A stretch of 64,000 nt of DNA from CAHJXG01 sp965277495 (lineage in GTDB: Bacteria > Pseudomonadota > Alphaproteobacteria > Acetobacterales > Acetobacteraceae): NCBI GenBank assembly GCA_965277495.1, contig OZ255824.1, positions 1,178,001 to 1,242,000 of the forward strand. Direction: 5' to 3'. The translations under genes and the position numbers were made by a program. Of the stretch, positions 1-7,878 are shown one piece after another (position 1 is the stretch's first letter; each line of letters begins with the position of its first letter). Below the pieces are notes generated by a model. It was not told the origin of the DNA. It did not search any database and saw only the letters and a list, made by a program, of their open reading frames with translations.

Positions 1-810
1 AAGTGGCTGCTCTCGTGCGGCCGCTTTGCCGAAGCACGGCTGCAGGCTGCCAAGCAACTCGGCGTCGCGCCGGAGCAGCTGCCACTGCCGACGCAGACGC
101 TCGCCCGCAAACGTCCGGCCAAGATGCGCGAACTGCTGTCGAACCCGCGCGCCTTCTGGCTAATTGTCGTTACCTCGCTCGCCATGAGTACGACGACCTA
201 CGGATACCAGCTCTGGGCGCCGACGATCCTGTCGCTCGCAACCGGCCTGCCCGTAAAGGCGGTCGCAGGCTACTTCATCTACGTCGGAATTTCCGGGTTC
301 GCAGGCCGCTTCGTCTTTTCCGCGCTTCCGGTGAAGATCGGCCGCCATCGGGCCGGGCAGGTGATGGCGGCCGGTGCGACCGTGTTCATTTTCCTCGCTG
401 GATATTGTCACGCGGACAGTTACGGATCGGTTCCGGCCTTCATCGTCTGGCTGACAGCGGCGGCCATCTTCGTCAATGGCGGCTTCTCCAACAGCCTGCC
501 GTATGCGCCGGAGACTTACCCGGTCCACCTAGGCGGTTGCGCCTCGGCGCTGACGCAGGCAACCAACGGCATCGGCAAAATGTTGGGGCCGCTGTGCCTC
601 GGCCTGATTGCCGGGTCCGGCAATATCGTCGACCCGGCGGCCAGCGAGGCGGCGGTGATTCCCGCCTTCACTTTCATGGCTGCCTGCTGCGTCGCGGCTG
701 GGATCGCCTACACACTATTGCCTATCGAAACTAACGGCGTGCCGTTGGTCGTCAGCACTCCTGACCCGGTGCTGCCCGCAGGACGCGAGGCTGCCGCGCA
801 TAGAGCATAG
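1..810 (+). CDS. MFS transporter, C-terminal part (cut by window edge)
   Basis: The frame is open from base 1, so only the last 269 residues of a longer inner-membrane transporter are present. Several hydrophobic helices are visible (for example the stretches around FWLIVVTSLAMS, AGYFIYVGISGFAGR and FTFMAACCVAAGIAYTL), separated by short charged loops in the usual C-half MFS pattern. The loop after a helix reads GRFVFSALPVKIGR, like the conserved MFS loop between TM8 and TM9. The substrate cannot be read from the sequence. The CocE-type hydrolase starts 18 nt downstream on the same strand, so uptake and hydrolysis of an ester or amide compound may be linked; that is inference. Confidence 0.75.
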   Translation, partial: KWLLSCGRFAEARLQAAKQLGVAPEQLPLPTQTLARKRPAKMRELLSNPRAFWLIVVTSLAMSTTTYGYQLWAPTILSLATGLPVKAVAGYFIYVGISGFAGRFVFSALPVKIGRHRAGQVMAAGATVFIFLAGYCHADSYGSVPAFIVWLTAAAIFVNGGFSNSLPYAPETYPVHLGGCASALTQATNGIGKMLGPLCLGLIAGSGNIVDPAASEAAVIPAFTFMAACCVAAGIAYTLLPIETNGVPLVVSTPDPVLPAGREAAAHRA

Positions 811-828
811 CAGAGCGAGGACGGACCG

Positions 829-2502
829 ATGCTGTTCGAAAAGGACCAGCCCATCCCGATGGACGACGGCGTGGTGCTACGCGCTAATGTCTTTCGGCCC
901 GAAGGTGACGGGCGCTTTCCCGTCGTCATGGCGCAGGGCGTCTATGGGAAAGACGTCCATTTTGCCGACGGCTTCCCCACCCAGTTCAAGCGGTTGCTGG
1001 CCGTCTATCCCGGGCTGTGCAGCGACGGCTCGTCCGGCCGCTTCCTGCGCTGGGAGACGGTGGACCCGGAGCGCTGGGTGCCGGACGGCTACGTCGTCGT
1101 CCAGGTCGACTCACGCGGCACGGGCATGTCGCCGGGCTACCTCGATCCGCGCTCGCCGCGCGAGATTGCCGACTACTATCAAGTGATCGAGTGGGCGGGT
1201 GTGCAGCCCTGGTCCAACGGCCGCGTGGGCCTGATCGGCGTGTCATACCTGGCCTTCACCCAGTGGTCAGTCGCCGCGCTTCAGCCACCGCACCTGGCGG
1301 CGATCGTGCCATGGGAGGGGCTCGTCGACTCGTATCGCTGCTTCACCCATCACGGCGGAATCCTGGCAAACGGTTTCGTGGACGGCTGGTGGCCGAGGCA
1401 GGTGACCGTCATCCAGCATGGGAATGCCAACTCGCGCTACCGCGACCGCGATACGGGCGGTCCTCCCACCGGACCGGCCCTCAGCCCCGCGATGCTGGCC
1501 GGCAATCGCGCCGACTATCCGGGCGAAGTGTTCCGCCACGCGCTGGACGACGCATGGCACCGCGAGCGCACACCCGACCTCTCGAGAGTGTCGGTGCCGG
1601 TGCTATCCGCCGCGAACTGGGGCGGCGCCGGCATGCACCTGCGAGGCAACTTCGAGGGCTTTCTGCTGGCCGCCTCACCGCAGAAATGGCTATCCACGCA
1701 TGTCGGGACGCACTGGGAAAGCTTCTATCTGCCCGACTACGTGGCAATGCAGAAGCGCTTTCTCGACCACTTTCTCAAGGGGCATGACAACGGCTGGAAT
1801 ATGGTATTGCCGGTTCAGTTGGCCGTGCGCCAGGTGGACGGCACGGTCCGGCATCGCGAGGAGACGGAGTTCCCGCCTGCACGAACACGTTACGTGCCCC
1901 ATCACCTCGATGCGACAGGGGCGACCCTCTCGCCGGCGCCCCCGGATCGACAGGCGGAGATCAGCTTCGACGCTCTATCGGATGGCGTCCAGTTCGCCAC
2001 GGCTCCGTTTGAGAAGGAGATTGAGGTCACCGGGTTCGTCACCCTGAGATTATGGGTATCCTCGTCCACCGACGACCTGGACATCTTTGCCAGCTTGCAC
2101 CTGATCGATCCCGACGGCGCCAAAGTCATATTCGACGGCGCACACGAGCCAACGCCGCTAGCTCAAGGCTGGCTGCGCGCGTCGCATCGCAAGCTCGATC
2201 CGGAGCGGACGCTGCCGTTCCGCGTGTTTCACTCCCACGACGAAGTGCAACCCCTGACGCCGAGCGAGCTGTACCCGGTGGAGGTCGAGATCTGGCCAAC
2301 GAGCATCCTGTTGCGGAAGGGATTTGTGCTGCTGCTGCGCATCATGGGTAAGGACTTCCAGTTCCCCGGCACGCCGGGCCGCTTGCTGCACAACGACCAG
2401 CGCGACCGCCCGGTCGAAAGGTTCGGCGGCCGTACCACCGTCGTCACCGGCCCACACCACCCCAGCGCCCTGGTGTTGCCCGTTATACCGGCTGGCTTTT
2501 GA
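829..2502 (+). CDS. CocE/NonD family serine hydrolase
   Basis: This 557-residue protein has the X-Pro dipeptidyl-peptidase/cocaine-esterase architecture. An N-terminal alpha/beta-hydrolase domain carries the nucleophile elbow GVSYLA (Ser about 139), preceded by VQVDSRGTGMSPG. A C-terminal beta-rich PepX_C-like domain covers roughly residues 340-550. Family members cleave esters or amides such as acyl-amino acids or beta-lactam side chains; the substrate here is unknown. No signal peptide is visible, so it is probably cytoplasmic. The start ATG follows GAGGACGG and lies 18 nt after the transporter, suggesting co-transcription. Length is normal and no damage is seen. Confidence 0.85.
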   Translation: MLFEKDQPIPMDDGVVLRANVFRPEGDGRFPVVMAQGVYGKDVHFADGFPTQFKRLLAVYPGLCSDGSSGRFLRWETVDPERWVPDGYVVVQVDSRGTGMSPGYLDPRSPREIADYYQVIEWAGVQPWSNGRVGLIGVSYLAFTQWSVAALQPPHLAAIVPWEGLVDSYRCFTHHGGILANGFVDGWWPRQVTVIQHGNANSRYRDRDTGGPPTGPALSPAMLAGNRADYPGEVFRHALDDAWHRERTPDLSRVSVPVLSAANWGGAGMHLRGNFEGFLLAASPQKWLSTHVGTHWESFYLPDYVAMQKRFLDHFLKGHDNGWNMVLPVQLAVRQVDGTVRHREETEFPPARTRYVPHHLDATGATLSPAPPDRQAEISFDALSDGVQFATAPFEKEIEVTGFVTLRLWVSSSTDDLDIFASLHLIDPDGAKVIFDGAHEPTPLAQGWLRASHRKLDPERTLPFRVFHSHDEVQPLTPSELYPVEVEIWPTSILLRKGFVLLLRIMGKDFQFPGTPGRLLHNDQRDRPVERFGGRTTVVTGPHHPSALVLPVIPAGF

Positions 2503-2740
2503 GCAACGTCGCCAATCGGCCAGACAAGGTCCGTATCCATCGCGGTAGATACCGTGTTGCGTGTCAAGCGATGGATTGGACCTTCCTCGATCTGGCGGAT
2601 GGTGCCGACGTGCTCACTACGGTCAAGGACAAGGCGCGCTGTCGCGCGCGGGCCTGCGACCCTCCTTGACCTCCGCTGCGCGCGCCGGCTTGCGGAGTGT
2701 CAGATCGGGACGGCGGAATGACCGGTTCCCAATCGAACAA
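2503..2740. other. Intergenic spacer left of the IS3 element
   Basis: No gene is supported between the hydrolase stop and the left IS3 inverted repeat. Short open frames here do not resemble proteins I know. Confidence 0.5.
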
Positions 2741-2794
2741 TGATCTTAACCCGTCCCTGTGGAGCTTTTCATGCTTTCGCAGGAGGCTTCTTTC

Positions 2795-3145
2795 ATGCCC
2801 GAGACACATCCACCTTACTCGCCGGAGTTCCGGCGGCAGATCGTTGATCTGGTCCGCACCGGCCGCGACCCGGTTGACCTGGCCCGCGAGTTCGAGCCCA
2901 CGGCCCAGGCGATCCGCAACTGGGTCGTGCAGGCTGACCGACAGGAGGGCCGCCGGGAGGAGAAAGCGGATGGCCTGAGCACAACCGCGCGCGAGGCGCT
3001 GGCCCGGCTGCGCCGTGAGAACAAGCAGCTGCGCGTGGAGCGCGACATCCTCTCTCGAGCGGCGGCCTCGCCGAAACGCGGAGCGTTTGCGGCTGGGTTC
3101 GCACGCGAGACCGGCGCCGTGCCGTCCGGGTCTTCGGGTTCATGA
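2795..3145 (+). CDS. IS3 transposase OrfA (helix-turn-helix), with hairpin insert
   Basis: OrfA of IS3 elements binds the terminal repeats. Residues 1-60 form the helix-turn-helix (YSPEFRRQIVDLV...PTAQAIRNWV), followed by a leucine-zipper-like stretch ending LRVERDILSRAAA. The start at 2795 follows GCAGGAGGC. The family normally continues AAAWFA; here about nine extra residues (SPKRGAFAAG) encoded by the hairpin at 3070-3093 sit in between, in frame. The stop overlaps the orfB start as ATGA, and orfB is in the -1 frame. Coupling or frameshifting to make OrfAB is likely. The insert may impair dimerisation. Confidence 0.8.
   Translation: MPETHPPYSPEFRRQIVDLVRTGRDPVDLAREFEPTAQAIRNWVVQADRQEGRREEKADGLSTTAREALARLRRENKQLRVERDILSRAAASPKRGAFAAGFARETGAVPSGSSGS
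3070..3093 (+). repeat. Micro-hairpin E1 inside IS3 orfA
   Basis: Apical stem AAACGC/GCGTTT, loop GGA, one bulged G on the 3' arm, basal stem GCCG/CGGC. It lies in a 27-nt in-frame insertion relative to the usual OrfA sequence. It matches E9 at 47000-47023 (other strand) over 29 nt with only two mirrored, compensating stem differences. Confidence 0.8.
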
Positions 3146-4026
3146 GCGCGAACCAGGCCATCTTCCCGATCGCCACCATGGCCCGTGTTCTCGGCGTGTC
3201 GGAGGCCGGCTACTACGCCTGGCGTGACCGCCTCCCGTCTGCCCACGCCATTGCGGACGCAGCGCTGCTGAAGCGGGTGCGGACCATTCACGCCAGCTCG
3301 CGCGAGACCTATGGAGCGCCGCGTGTGCATGCCGCGTTGCGGGCAGACGGGGGAAAGCACGGACGCAAGCGCGTCGCACGCCTGATGCGCGCCGCTGGAC
3401 TGGTGGGCGCGAGCCGCCGCCGGGTCGGGGTAACCACCACAAAACGGGACAAGGAGGCGCGCCCCGCGCCGGATTTGGTGGACCGGGACTTCACGGCGAC
3501 CGCGCCGAACCAGCTTTGGGTCGCAGATATTACGTTCATGCCTACGACGGCAGGGTTCCTCTACCTGGCTGTCGTGCTCGATGCATGGAGCCGCAAGCCA
3601 GACGCGGAGCGTCAGTCTGGGATTGTCGGCTGGTCCATGGCGAACCACCTAAGGGCCGAGTTGGTGGTCGATGCACTGGAGATGGCGTTGGGCCAGCGTC
3701 GGCCACACAACGTGATCCTTCATAGCGACCAGGGAAGCCAATACACGTCTCTGGCGTTCGGCAAGCGGTGCAAGGAAGCAGGCGTGCGGCCGTCGATGGG
3801 GCCGGTCGGCGATGCCTACGACAACGCCATGTGCGAGAGCTTCTTCGCCACCCTCGAATGCGAGCTGCTTGAACGGCGCCGCTTCGCCTCCCAGGCTGAG
3901 GCCCGCATGGCCTGCTTCGGCTTCATCGAGGGCTGGTATAACCCGGTCCGCCTTCACTCCGGCCTAGGCTATCGTTCACCCATCGCCTACGAAACAGCAA
4001 TGGAGATGACCATAGTGGAACCGTAA
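3142..4026 (+). CDS. IS3 transposase OrfB (rve DDE integrase core), with hairpin insert
   Basis: A 294-residue IS3 OrfB. An HTH_21 region (about residues 45-105, RETYGAPRVHAALR) precedes the retroviral-integrase core. Catalytic residues visible are Asp in WVADITFM, Asp in HSDQGSQYTS and Glu in MCESFFATLE, followed by the terminal WYNPVRLHSGLGYRSP. The open frame extends upstream of the ATG (RAVRVFGF), consistent with OrfAB fusion by -1 frameshift. Oddity: between DAWSRK and IVGWSM there are eight extra residues (PDAERQSG) from the hairpin at 3598-3620, in the middle of the catalytic fold. The enzyme is therefore doubtful as an active transposase. Confidence 0.85.
   Translation: MSANQAIFPIATMARVLGVSEAGYYAWRDRLPSAHAIADAALLKRVRTIHASSRETYGAPRVHAALRADGGKHGRKRVARLMRAAGLVGASRRRVGVTTTKRDKEARPAPDLVDRDFTATAPNQLWVADITFMPTTAGFLYLAVVLDAWSRKPDAERQSGIVGWSMANHLRAELVVDALEMALGQRRPHNVILHSDQGSQYTSLAFGKRCKEAGVRPSMGPVGDAYDNAMCESFFATLECELLERRRFASQAEARMACFGFIEGWYNPVRLHSGLGYRSPIAYETAMEMTIVEP
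3598..3620 (+). repeat. Micro-hairpin E2 inside IS3 orfB
   Basis: Apical stem GACGC/GCGTC, loop GGA, 4-nt bulge on the 3' arm, basal stem CCA/TGG. It corresponds to a 24-nt in-frame insertion between the conserved DAWSR and IVGW motifs. It is a looser variant of the E1 design. Confidence 0.65.
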
Positions 4027-4095
4027 TCACCCAAGCCCGCCAACACTCCACAGAGGCGGGGCAAGATCAAAGACTAGGCCAGGTAGGCGGCCGGG

Positions 4096-4287
4096 ATGAC
4101 ACTGACGACAACTTGCTCCCGGAGCTACACCGGCTACCGTTTCCCGGCTGAGATCATCAGCCACGCCGTCCGGTTCTACTTGTACCGGCGCGCAATTGAG
4201 GGTGTTTTCCGGCGCACGTTAGCTCAGACTAAAGCGATCGTCAGACGCAAGCGACGACGCCAGCAAATGCAACCGCCCGCCGATTAA
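4096..4287 (+). pseudogene. IS6-family transposase N-terminal remnant
   Basis: The frame contains YTGYRFPAEIISHAV, the characteristic N-terminus of IS6/IS26-type transposases (normally YxGYRFPPEIISHAVWLY). After about 30 residues the similarity stops and the rest (RRAIEGVFRRTLAQ) is unrelated, so only the first ~15% of the gene survives. No inverted repeat was recognised. The sequence from here to the mntA start at 4544 (4288-4543) holds no gene I can support; a TAGACT-like -10 box lies just before the mntA start. Confidence 0.6.
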
Positions 4288-4543
4288 GGCAAGCTGGTCC
4301 TACGGCTGGTAAGCAGCTTGCCGCCTTCGCAGACAGCCCGGCCTGCCCAGCTCGTGCCCGCCCCAGTCCCCTCCGGTAATCATAGTTTACAGCAGGCACC
4401 CCGGGGAAAGTAGTTCCTGCGATCGAGAAGCGGCAACACCGGCCAGAGAACGTCCGCCGCCCCGTGCCCTGCCATGGCTCTTCCAGTGCGGAGGCCTCCT
4501 GTTTAGAGCCGCAATACCCATCCCGCCGTGCTAGACTTTGGGC

Positions 4544-4867
4544 ATGAACGCCGTTCCAATCGCCCTCGCATCTGCAACGTCAAACGCCCTCTCCGCCCTG
4601 TGCCGGCGCTTCCACGTCCGCCAGCTCTATCTGTTCGGCTCGGCCGCGGACGGGCGTTTCGACGCCGCATGCAGTGATCTCGACTTCCTGGCTACCTTTG
4701 AGGAGCTGCCGAGCGCCACCTATGCGGATTGCTACTTTGGCCTGCGCGAAGGCTTGATCGCGCTGTTCGGGCGCGCGGTGGACCTAGTGACTGAACCCGC
4801 GCTGGAAAATCCTTACCTGCGCCGCCAAATCGAGGCACGGCGACAGCGGCTGTTTCCGCCGACATGA
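4544..4867 (+). CDS. MNT nucleotidyltransferase antitoxin (MntA-like)
   Basis: A 107-residue minimal nucleotidyltransferase. The active-site signature is LYLFGSAADG followed by CSDLDFLATF, the GSx10-11DxD motif that binds Mg-NTP. In MNT/HEPN pairs the MNT protein neutralises the HEPN toxin, in studied cases by AMPylating its RxxxxH region. The ATG at 4544 is preferred to the TTG two codons upstream. The stop overlaps the next gene as ATGA, so the two are translationally coupled. No damage is seen, unlike most of the surrounding genes. Confidence 0.85.
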   Translation: MNAVPIALASATSNALSALCRRFHVRQLYLFGSAADGRFDAACSDLDFLATFEELPSATYADCYFGLREGLIALFGRAVDLVTEPALENPYLRRQIEARRQRLFPPT

Positions 4868-5211
4868 TGGACGACCGTGCGGCCAAGTACGTGTGGGATG
4901 CCAGGCGCGCAACCGAGCGCATCGCGCGCTTCACCTCGGGACGCACCTGCGACGACTACCTGGGCGACGATATGCTGCGCTCGGCAGTGGAGCGGCAGTT
5001 CGAGATCATTGGCGAGGCATTCACTAACCTGCACCGCGTTGCTCCCAGCCTTGCCGCCACTATCCCCGACCTGCCTCGGATCGTGGCTTTCCGCAACGTG
5101 CTGATCCACGGTTATGCGACGTTGGACAGCCGGCTGGTGTGGGGTGTCGTCGAAGGCAATCTGGCAGAACTGTTGGAGCTGCTCACGCGCCTTTTGGGTG
5201 ACGAGGCATGA
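4864..5211 (+). CDS. HEPN-domain toxin (HepT-like, DUF86)
   Basis: A 115-residue all-alpha protein with the HEPN ribonuclease signature RNVLIHGY (Rx4HxY) at about residues 79-86, preceded by EIIGEAFTNL, which is typical of HepT. HEPN toxins cleave RNA and are silenced by the partner MNT protein encoded immediately upstream (4-nt overlap). The pair is intact and may be an active toxin-antitoxin or defence module on this mobile island. Between its stop and 5473 I see no convincing gene. Confidence 0.82.
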   Translation: MMDDRAAKYVWDARRATERIARFTSGRTCDDYLGDDMLRSAVERQFEIIGEAFTNLHRVAPSLAATIPDLPRIVAFRNVLIHGYATLDSRLVWGVVEGNLAELLELLTRLLGDEA

Positions 5212-5472
5212 AGGTGACCTTTGTTGCTCATTCCCGGGTCAGTATCGATCAGCAGGACCATTCCGGGCAGAGGCTGGATACGCAGGGTGACGCGGAGAGT
5301 GGCCGGCGCGCCGACCATTTCCAACGCGCGGCGGTGCTCGCCGCTACTGGTAAGCGGCAATGTGTCTGCATTACGCGCGATAATAACGCGCGTGGCGAAG
5401 ACGCGTAAGCAGTTTCGGTCGGGCCGACGGGACAGGACATGCGTGGAGCGGATCGGTGTGTATCCGCCTCAG

Positions 5473-6175
5473 TCAGGCTGATTTCCCGAATGCATGAGAA
5501 GATCCATTATCGCCGGCTGCCACTTCGGAGCGAGCCAGAACCGCACCCACCTGTGTGGCGGCCCAGCGTCCGCCGCGTGCCGTCCGCACGCCGCGGGTGT
5601 TCAGCACGGCGGCGACCGCACGCATGCTGATTACCCCGCTGGCCCTGATCTGCTGGATGACGGGCGCCACGTTCTCCGCGAAGCGCTGGGCGCCTGCAGC
5701 GGTGCGTGCTGCCCCTGCTTTCCCCGCTGCGGCCAGATTGGTCCGATTGCCCAGGAGGGCCCCCTGCCCTTTTCCGGATCGCGAGCGCGGCCCGAGTGCG
5801 CTCCGAGATCATGCGCCGCTCCTTCTCGGCGAGCGCCGCATAGATATGCAGCATGAACGGATCGACGTCGGCGCCGAGTTCGGCGACCACGAAGGCCACC
5901 CGCTGCGCCATCAGTCCGGCGATGAAGTGCACGTCGCGCGACGGCCGGTCGAGCTTGGCCACCAGCACCTGCCCGCGGTAGCGCCGTGCGGCGGCCAATG
6001 CCGCGGCGAGCTGCGGTCGCCGGTCCAAGGCATCGGCCCCCTTCCCCGTTTCGAACTCGGTGAACGCCTCGACGATGTCCATGCCATTTTGGACGGCAAA
6101 AACAGCGCAGCGTTCGCGCTGGGCATCCAGTCCTAGTCCGGACCGTCCCTGGCGTTCGGTGGAGACGCGGTAGTA
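5473..6175 (-). pseudogene. Serine recombinase (resolvase/invertase), beheaded and frameshifted
   Basis: Reading leftward from the IS701 end, the frame gives YYRVSTERQGRSGLGLDAQ, then KLDRPSRDVHF and EKERRMISERTRAAL. This is the small-serine-recombinase catalytic domain with the first residues and active Ser region boundary cut by the IS. After AIRKRAG the similarity continues in another frame (LLGNRTNLAAAGKAGAA ... APVIQQIRASGVISMRAV). One extra G in a run of five near 5756 explains the shift. The C-terminal helix-turn-helix region is present. The gene cannot make a functional enzyme unless the shift is a sequencing error. Confidence 0.75.
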
Positions 6176-6603
6176 GGGGTAGGTTGAGCTCGACTTTCCG
6201 CATTTTAGGGCCGGGCATACAGCCGCCGGCGGTCTCGTTTGGCTGACGCGCATATGAGCCGCGTTGGCACGCGATGCCTACTCATCGCACCCATCCCGAC
6301 GTCACCGCCGGGCATCTGAGCCCGACGCCGCCCGTGCTTGCGGGCTGGATGTCCGCTTTTCGCGGCTGCTTTTCGGCGCCGGTTTGGTCCCGCGTCCTCG
6401 TGCTGGTCGCAGGCGCCGTGCTCGCGCCGGGCAAGCGCACGGTGAGCCAAGCGTTGCGGGTCATGGGCCTGGCGGCGAGATCGGGCTTCTCGCGCTACCA
6501 CGAGGTGCTGAACCGGGCGCGCTGGAACGGGCGCGTTGTGGCACGCACGCTTCTGATGCAGGTGCTCGGCGCCTTTCTGCCTGCGGGCGAGGTGGTGCTC
6601 GGC

Positions 6604-6627
6604 GTCAAACCAAGGGGTTTGCCGGAC
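6604..6627 (+). repeat. Micro-hairpin E7 in IS701 transposase
   Basis: Stem AAACC/GGTTT around an AAGG loop, a 4-nt bulge on the 3' arm, outer stem GTC/GAC. A 24-nt in-frame insertion between LG and IDDTIERRWG, directly before the first catalytic motif. Confidence 0.6.
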
Positions 6628-6890
6628 ATTGACGACACAATTGAGCGCCGCTGGGGACCCAAGATCAAGGCGCGCGGGCTTTACCGCGATCCGGTGCGCT
6701 CCTCGCGTGGGCATTTCGTTCGAGCAAGCGGCCTGCGCTGGCTGTCGCTCATGGTCGTGGTGCCCATCCCCTGGGCCGACCGGCGCTGGGCCTTGCCGTT
6801 CCTAACGGTCCTTGCTCCTTCTCAATGGTGGAGCAGCGAGCGGGGCCGGCGGCACAAGACGGTGGTTGACTGGGCGGAGCTGGCCAAGAA

Positions 6891-6919
6891 GGTTCCGTCG
6901 GCAAAGCCGATGGAAGGCC
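6891..6919 (+). repeat. Micro-hairpin E3 in IS701 transposase (frame-breaking)
   Basis: Stem TTCCGTCGGC/GCCGATGGAA (one G-T pair) closed by loop AAA, a two-G bulge on the 3' arm, basal GG/CC. The 29-nt length breaks the frame. Exact deletion joins AAGAA to AGCGGAG and restores KKAEERQAVLQAKRW. Confidence 0.7.
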
Positions 6920-7777
6920 AGCGGAGGAGCGTCAGGCCGTCCTGCAGGCCAAGCGCTGGCTGCCGGATCGTCGCCTGGTTGTCGTGGCGGATGCCGGCTT
7001 CTCCGGCGTCGGTCTGATTGCGGCCTTGCGCCGCCACGCCTGCCTGGTCACCCGGCTGCGGATCGACGCCAGCCTGTTCGCGCCGGCCCCGCTGCGCCGG
7101 CCGGGGCAGATGGGCCGCCCGCGGCTGAAAGGGCGGCGCTTGCCGACGTTCAAAGCGGTGTTGGCCGACCCAGCCACCGCATGGTCACGGGTCACCGTAA
7201 CCGAGTGGTATGGCGGCCGGTCGCGCGAGCTGGAGGTCGCTTCCGATACCGCGGTCTGGTACTACTCCGGCTTGCCGCCGGCGCCGATCCGTTGGGTGCT
7301 GGTGCGCGACCCTTCTGGCGAGCGCGAACCGCAGGCGTTCCTCAGTACCAACCTTTCGGCCACCCCGGAGCGGATCCTTGGCTGGTTCGTTTCGCGCTGG
7401 CGCATGGAGACCACATTCCAAGAGACGCGCGCCCACCTTGGCGTGTAGACACAACGGCAGTGGTCCGACCTCGCCATCCTGCGCACGACACCGGCGTTGC
7501 TCGGGCTGTTCTCCTTGATCACGATTTGGGCCGATGAACTGGCCCGGGCTCCGGCCAGTGCCGTCCGCCCCCGAACCGCTGCATGGTATAGCAAGCGCGA
7601 GCCGACCTTCAGCGACGCCATCGCCGCGGTTCGCCGCGCTCTATGGTGCCCGCCGGGTTTATCCATGTCCCGCCCAGGCACGGAGACCGTCGAAATCCCC
7701 GCTGCCCTGCTGCAAAGGCTCACGGACACCCTCTGTCATGCGGCCTAAGCCGCGGAAAGTCGAGCTCAACCTACCCC

Positions 7778-7869
7778 AGCTCGGCAGGCTCCGGCGTGAA
7801 CGCCTCCAGTTCGGCCGCGCCTGGAACGGTCGGCAGGCGTGGATACGCAGTATCGGCGATGACCGGCAT
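7778..7869 (-). pseudogene. Tn3-family transposase TnpA, first 30 codons only
   Basis: The leftward frame from ATG 7869 reads MPVIADTAYPRLPTVPG then ELEAFTPEPAEL, the N-terminus of DUF4158-type Tn3 transposases (TAYPR...L..FTPT.EEL). It ends at the IS701 right repeat. The resolvase upstream (7879-8503) is only 9 nt away, the usual tnpR-tnpA order. The remaining ~950 codons are absent from the window, so the IS arrival was accompanied by loss. Confidence 0.65.
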
Positions 7870-7878
7870 GATGCGGGC

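Larger units (their letters stand above)
2741..4069 (+). mobile_element. IS3-family insertion sequence, copy 1
   Basis: About 1.33 kb bounded by imperfect inverted repeats of 24 bp. The left repeat is 2741-2764 (TGATCTTAAC...CTGTGGAG) and the right one is 4046-4069 (CTCCACAGAG...AAGATCA), so the outer end reads TGATCTT. It carries overlapping orfA and orfB in the order and -1 frame relation normal for IS3. No clear target duplication was found beside the repeats. Both orfs contain short hairpin insertions, annotated separately. Confidence 0.85.
6274..7748 (+). pseudogene. IS701-family DDE transposase, disrupted by two hairpins and a stop
   Basis: The protein reads as an IS701/DDE_5 transposase: WSRVLVLVAG, then DDTIERRWGPKIKARG (first catalytic Asp region), LVVVADAGFSGV (second), and WRMETTFQETRAHLGV (third acidic region). 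It is broken in three ways. Hairpin E7 (6604-6627) adds 24 nt before IDDTIE. Hairpin E3 (6891-6919) adds 29 nt and shifts the frame. A TAG replaces the expected Glu codon at 7446-7448. Removing both hairpins (53 nt) leaves exactly 474 codons in one frame, joining WAELAKK to AEERQAVLQ. Confidence 0.85.
6176..7777 (+). mobile_element. IS701-like insertion sequence with perfect 26-bp inverted repeats
   Basis: The left repeat 6176-6201 (GGGGTAGGTT...TTTCCGC) and right repeat 7752-7777 (GCGGAAAG...CCTACCCC) are exact reverse complements over 26 bp. The element is 1602 bp with one transposase gene. The left side cuts a resolvase gene and the right side cuts a Tn3 tnpA start, and the flanks share no duplication. 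Insertion was therefore followed by deletion or recombination. Confidence 0.85.

Noticed and set aside
5208..5408. A 66-codon frame overlapping the hepT stop as ATGA
   Set aside because: Overlap suggests an operon partner, but the sequence has no known fold or coding character and other frames there are equally open.
5750..5762. Translational frameshifting in the resolvase remnant
   Set aside because: A single extra G in a G-run with the gene start already lost; ordinary decay or a read error is the simpler explanation.
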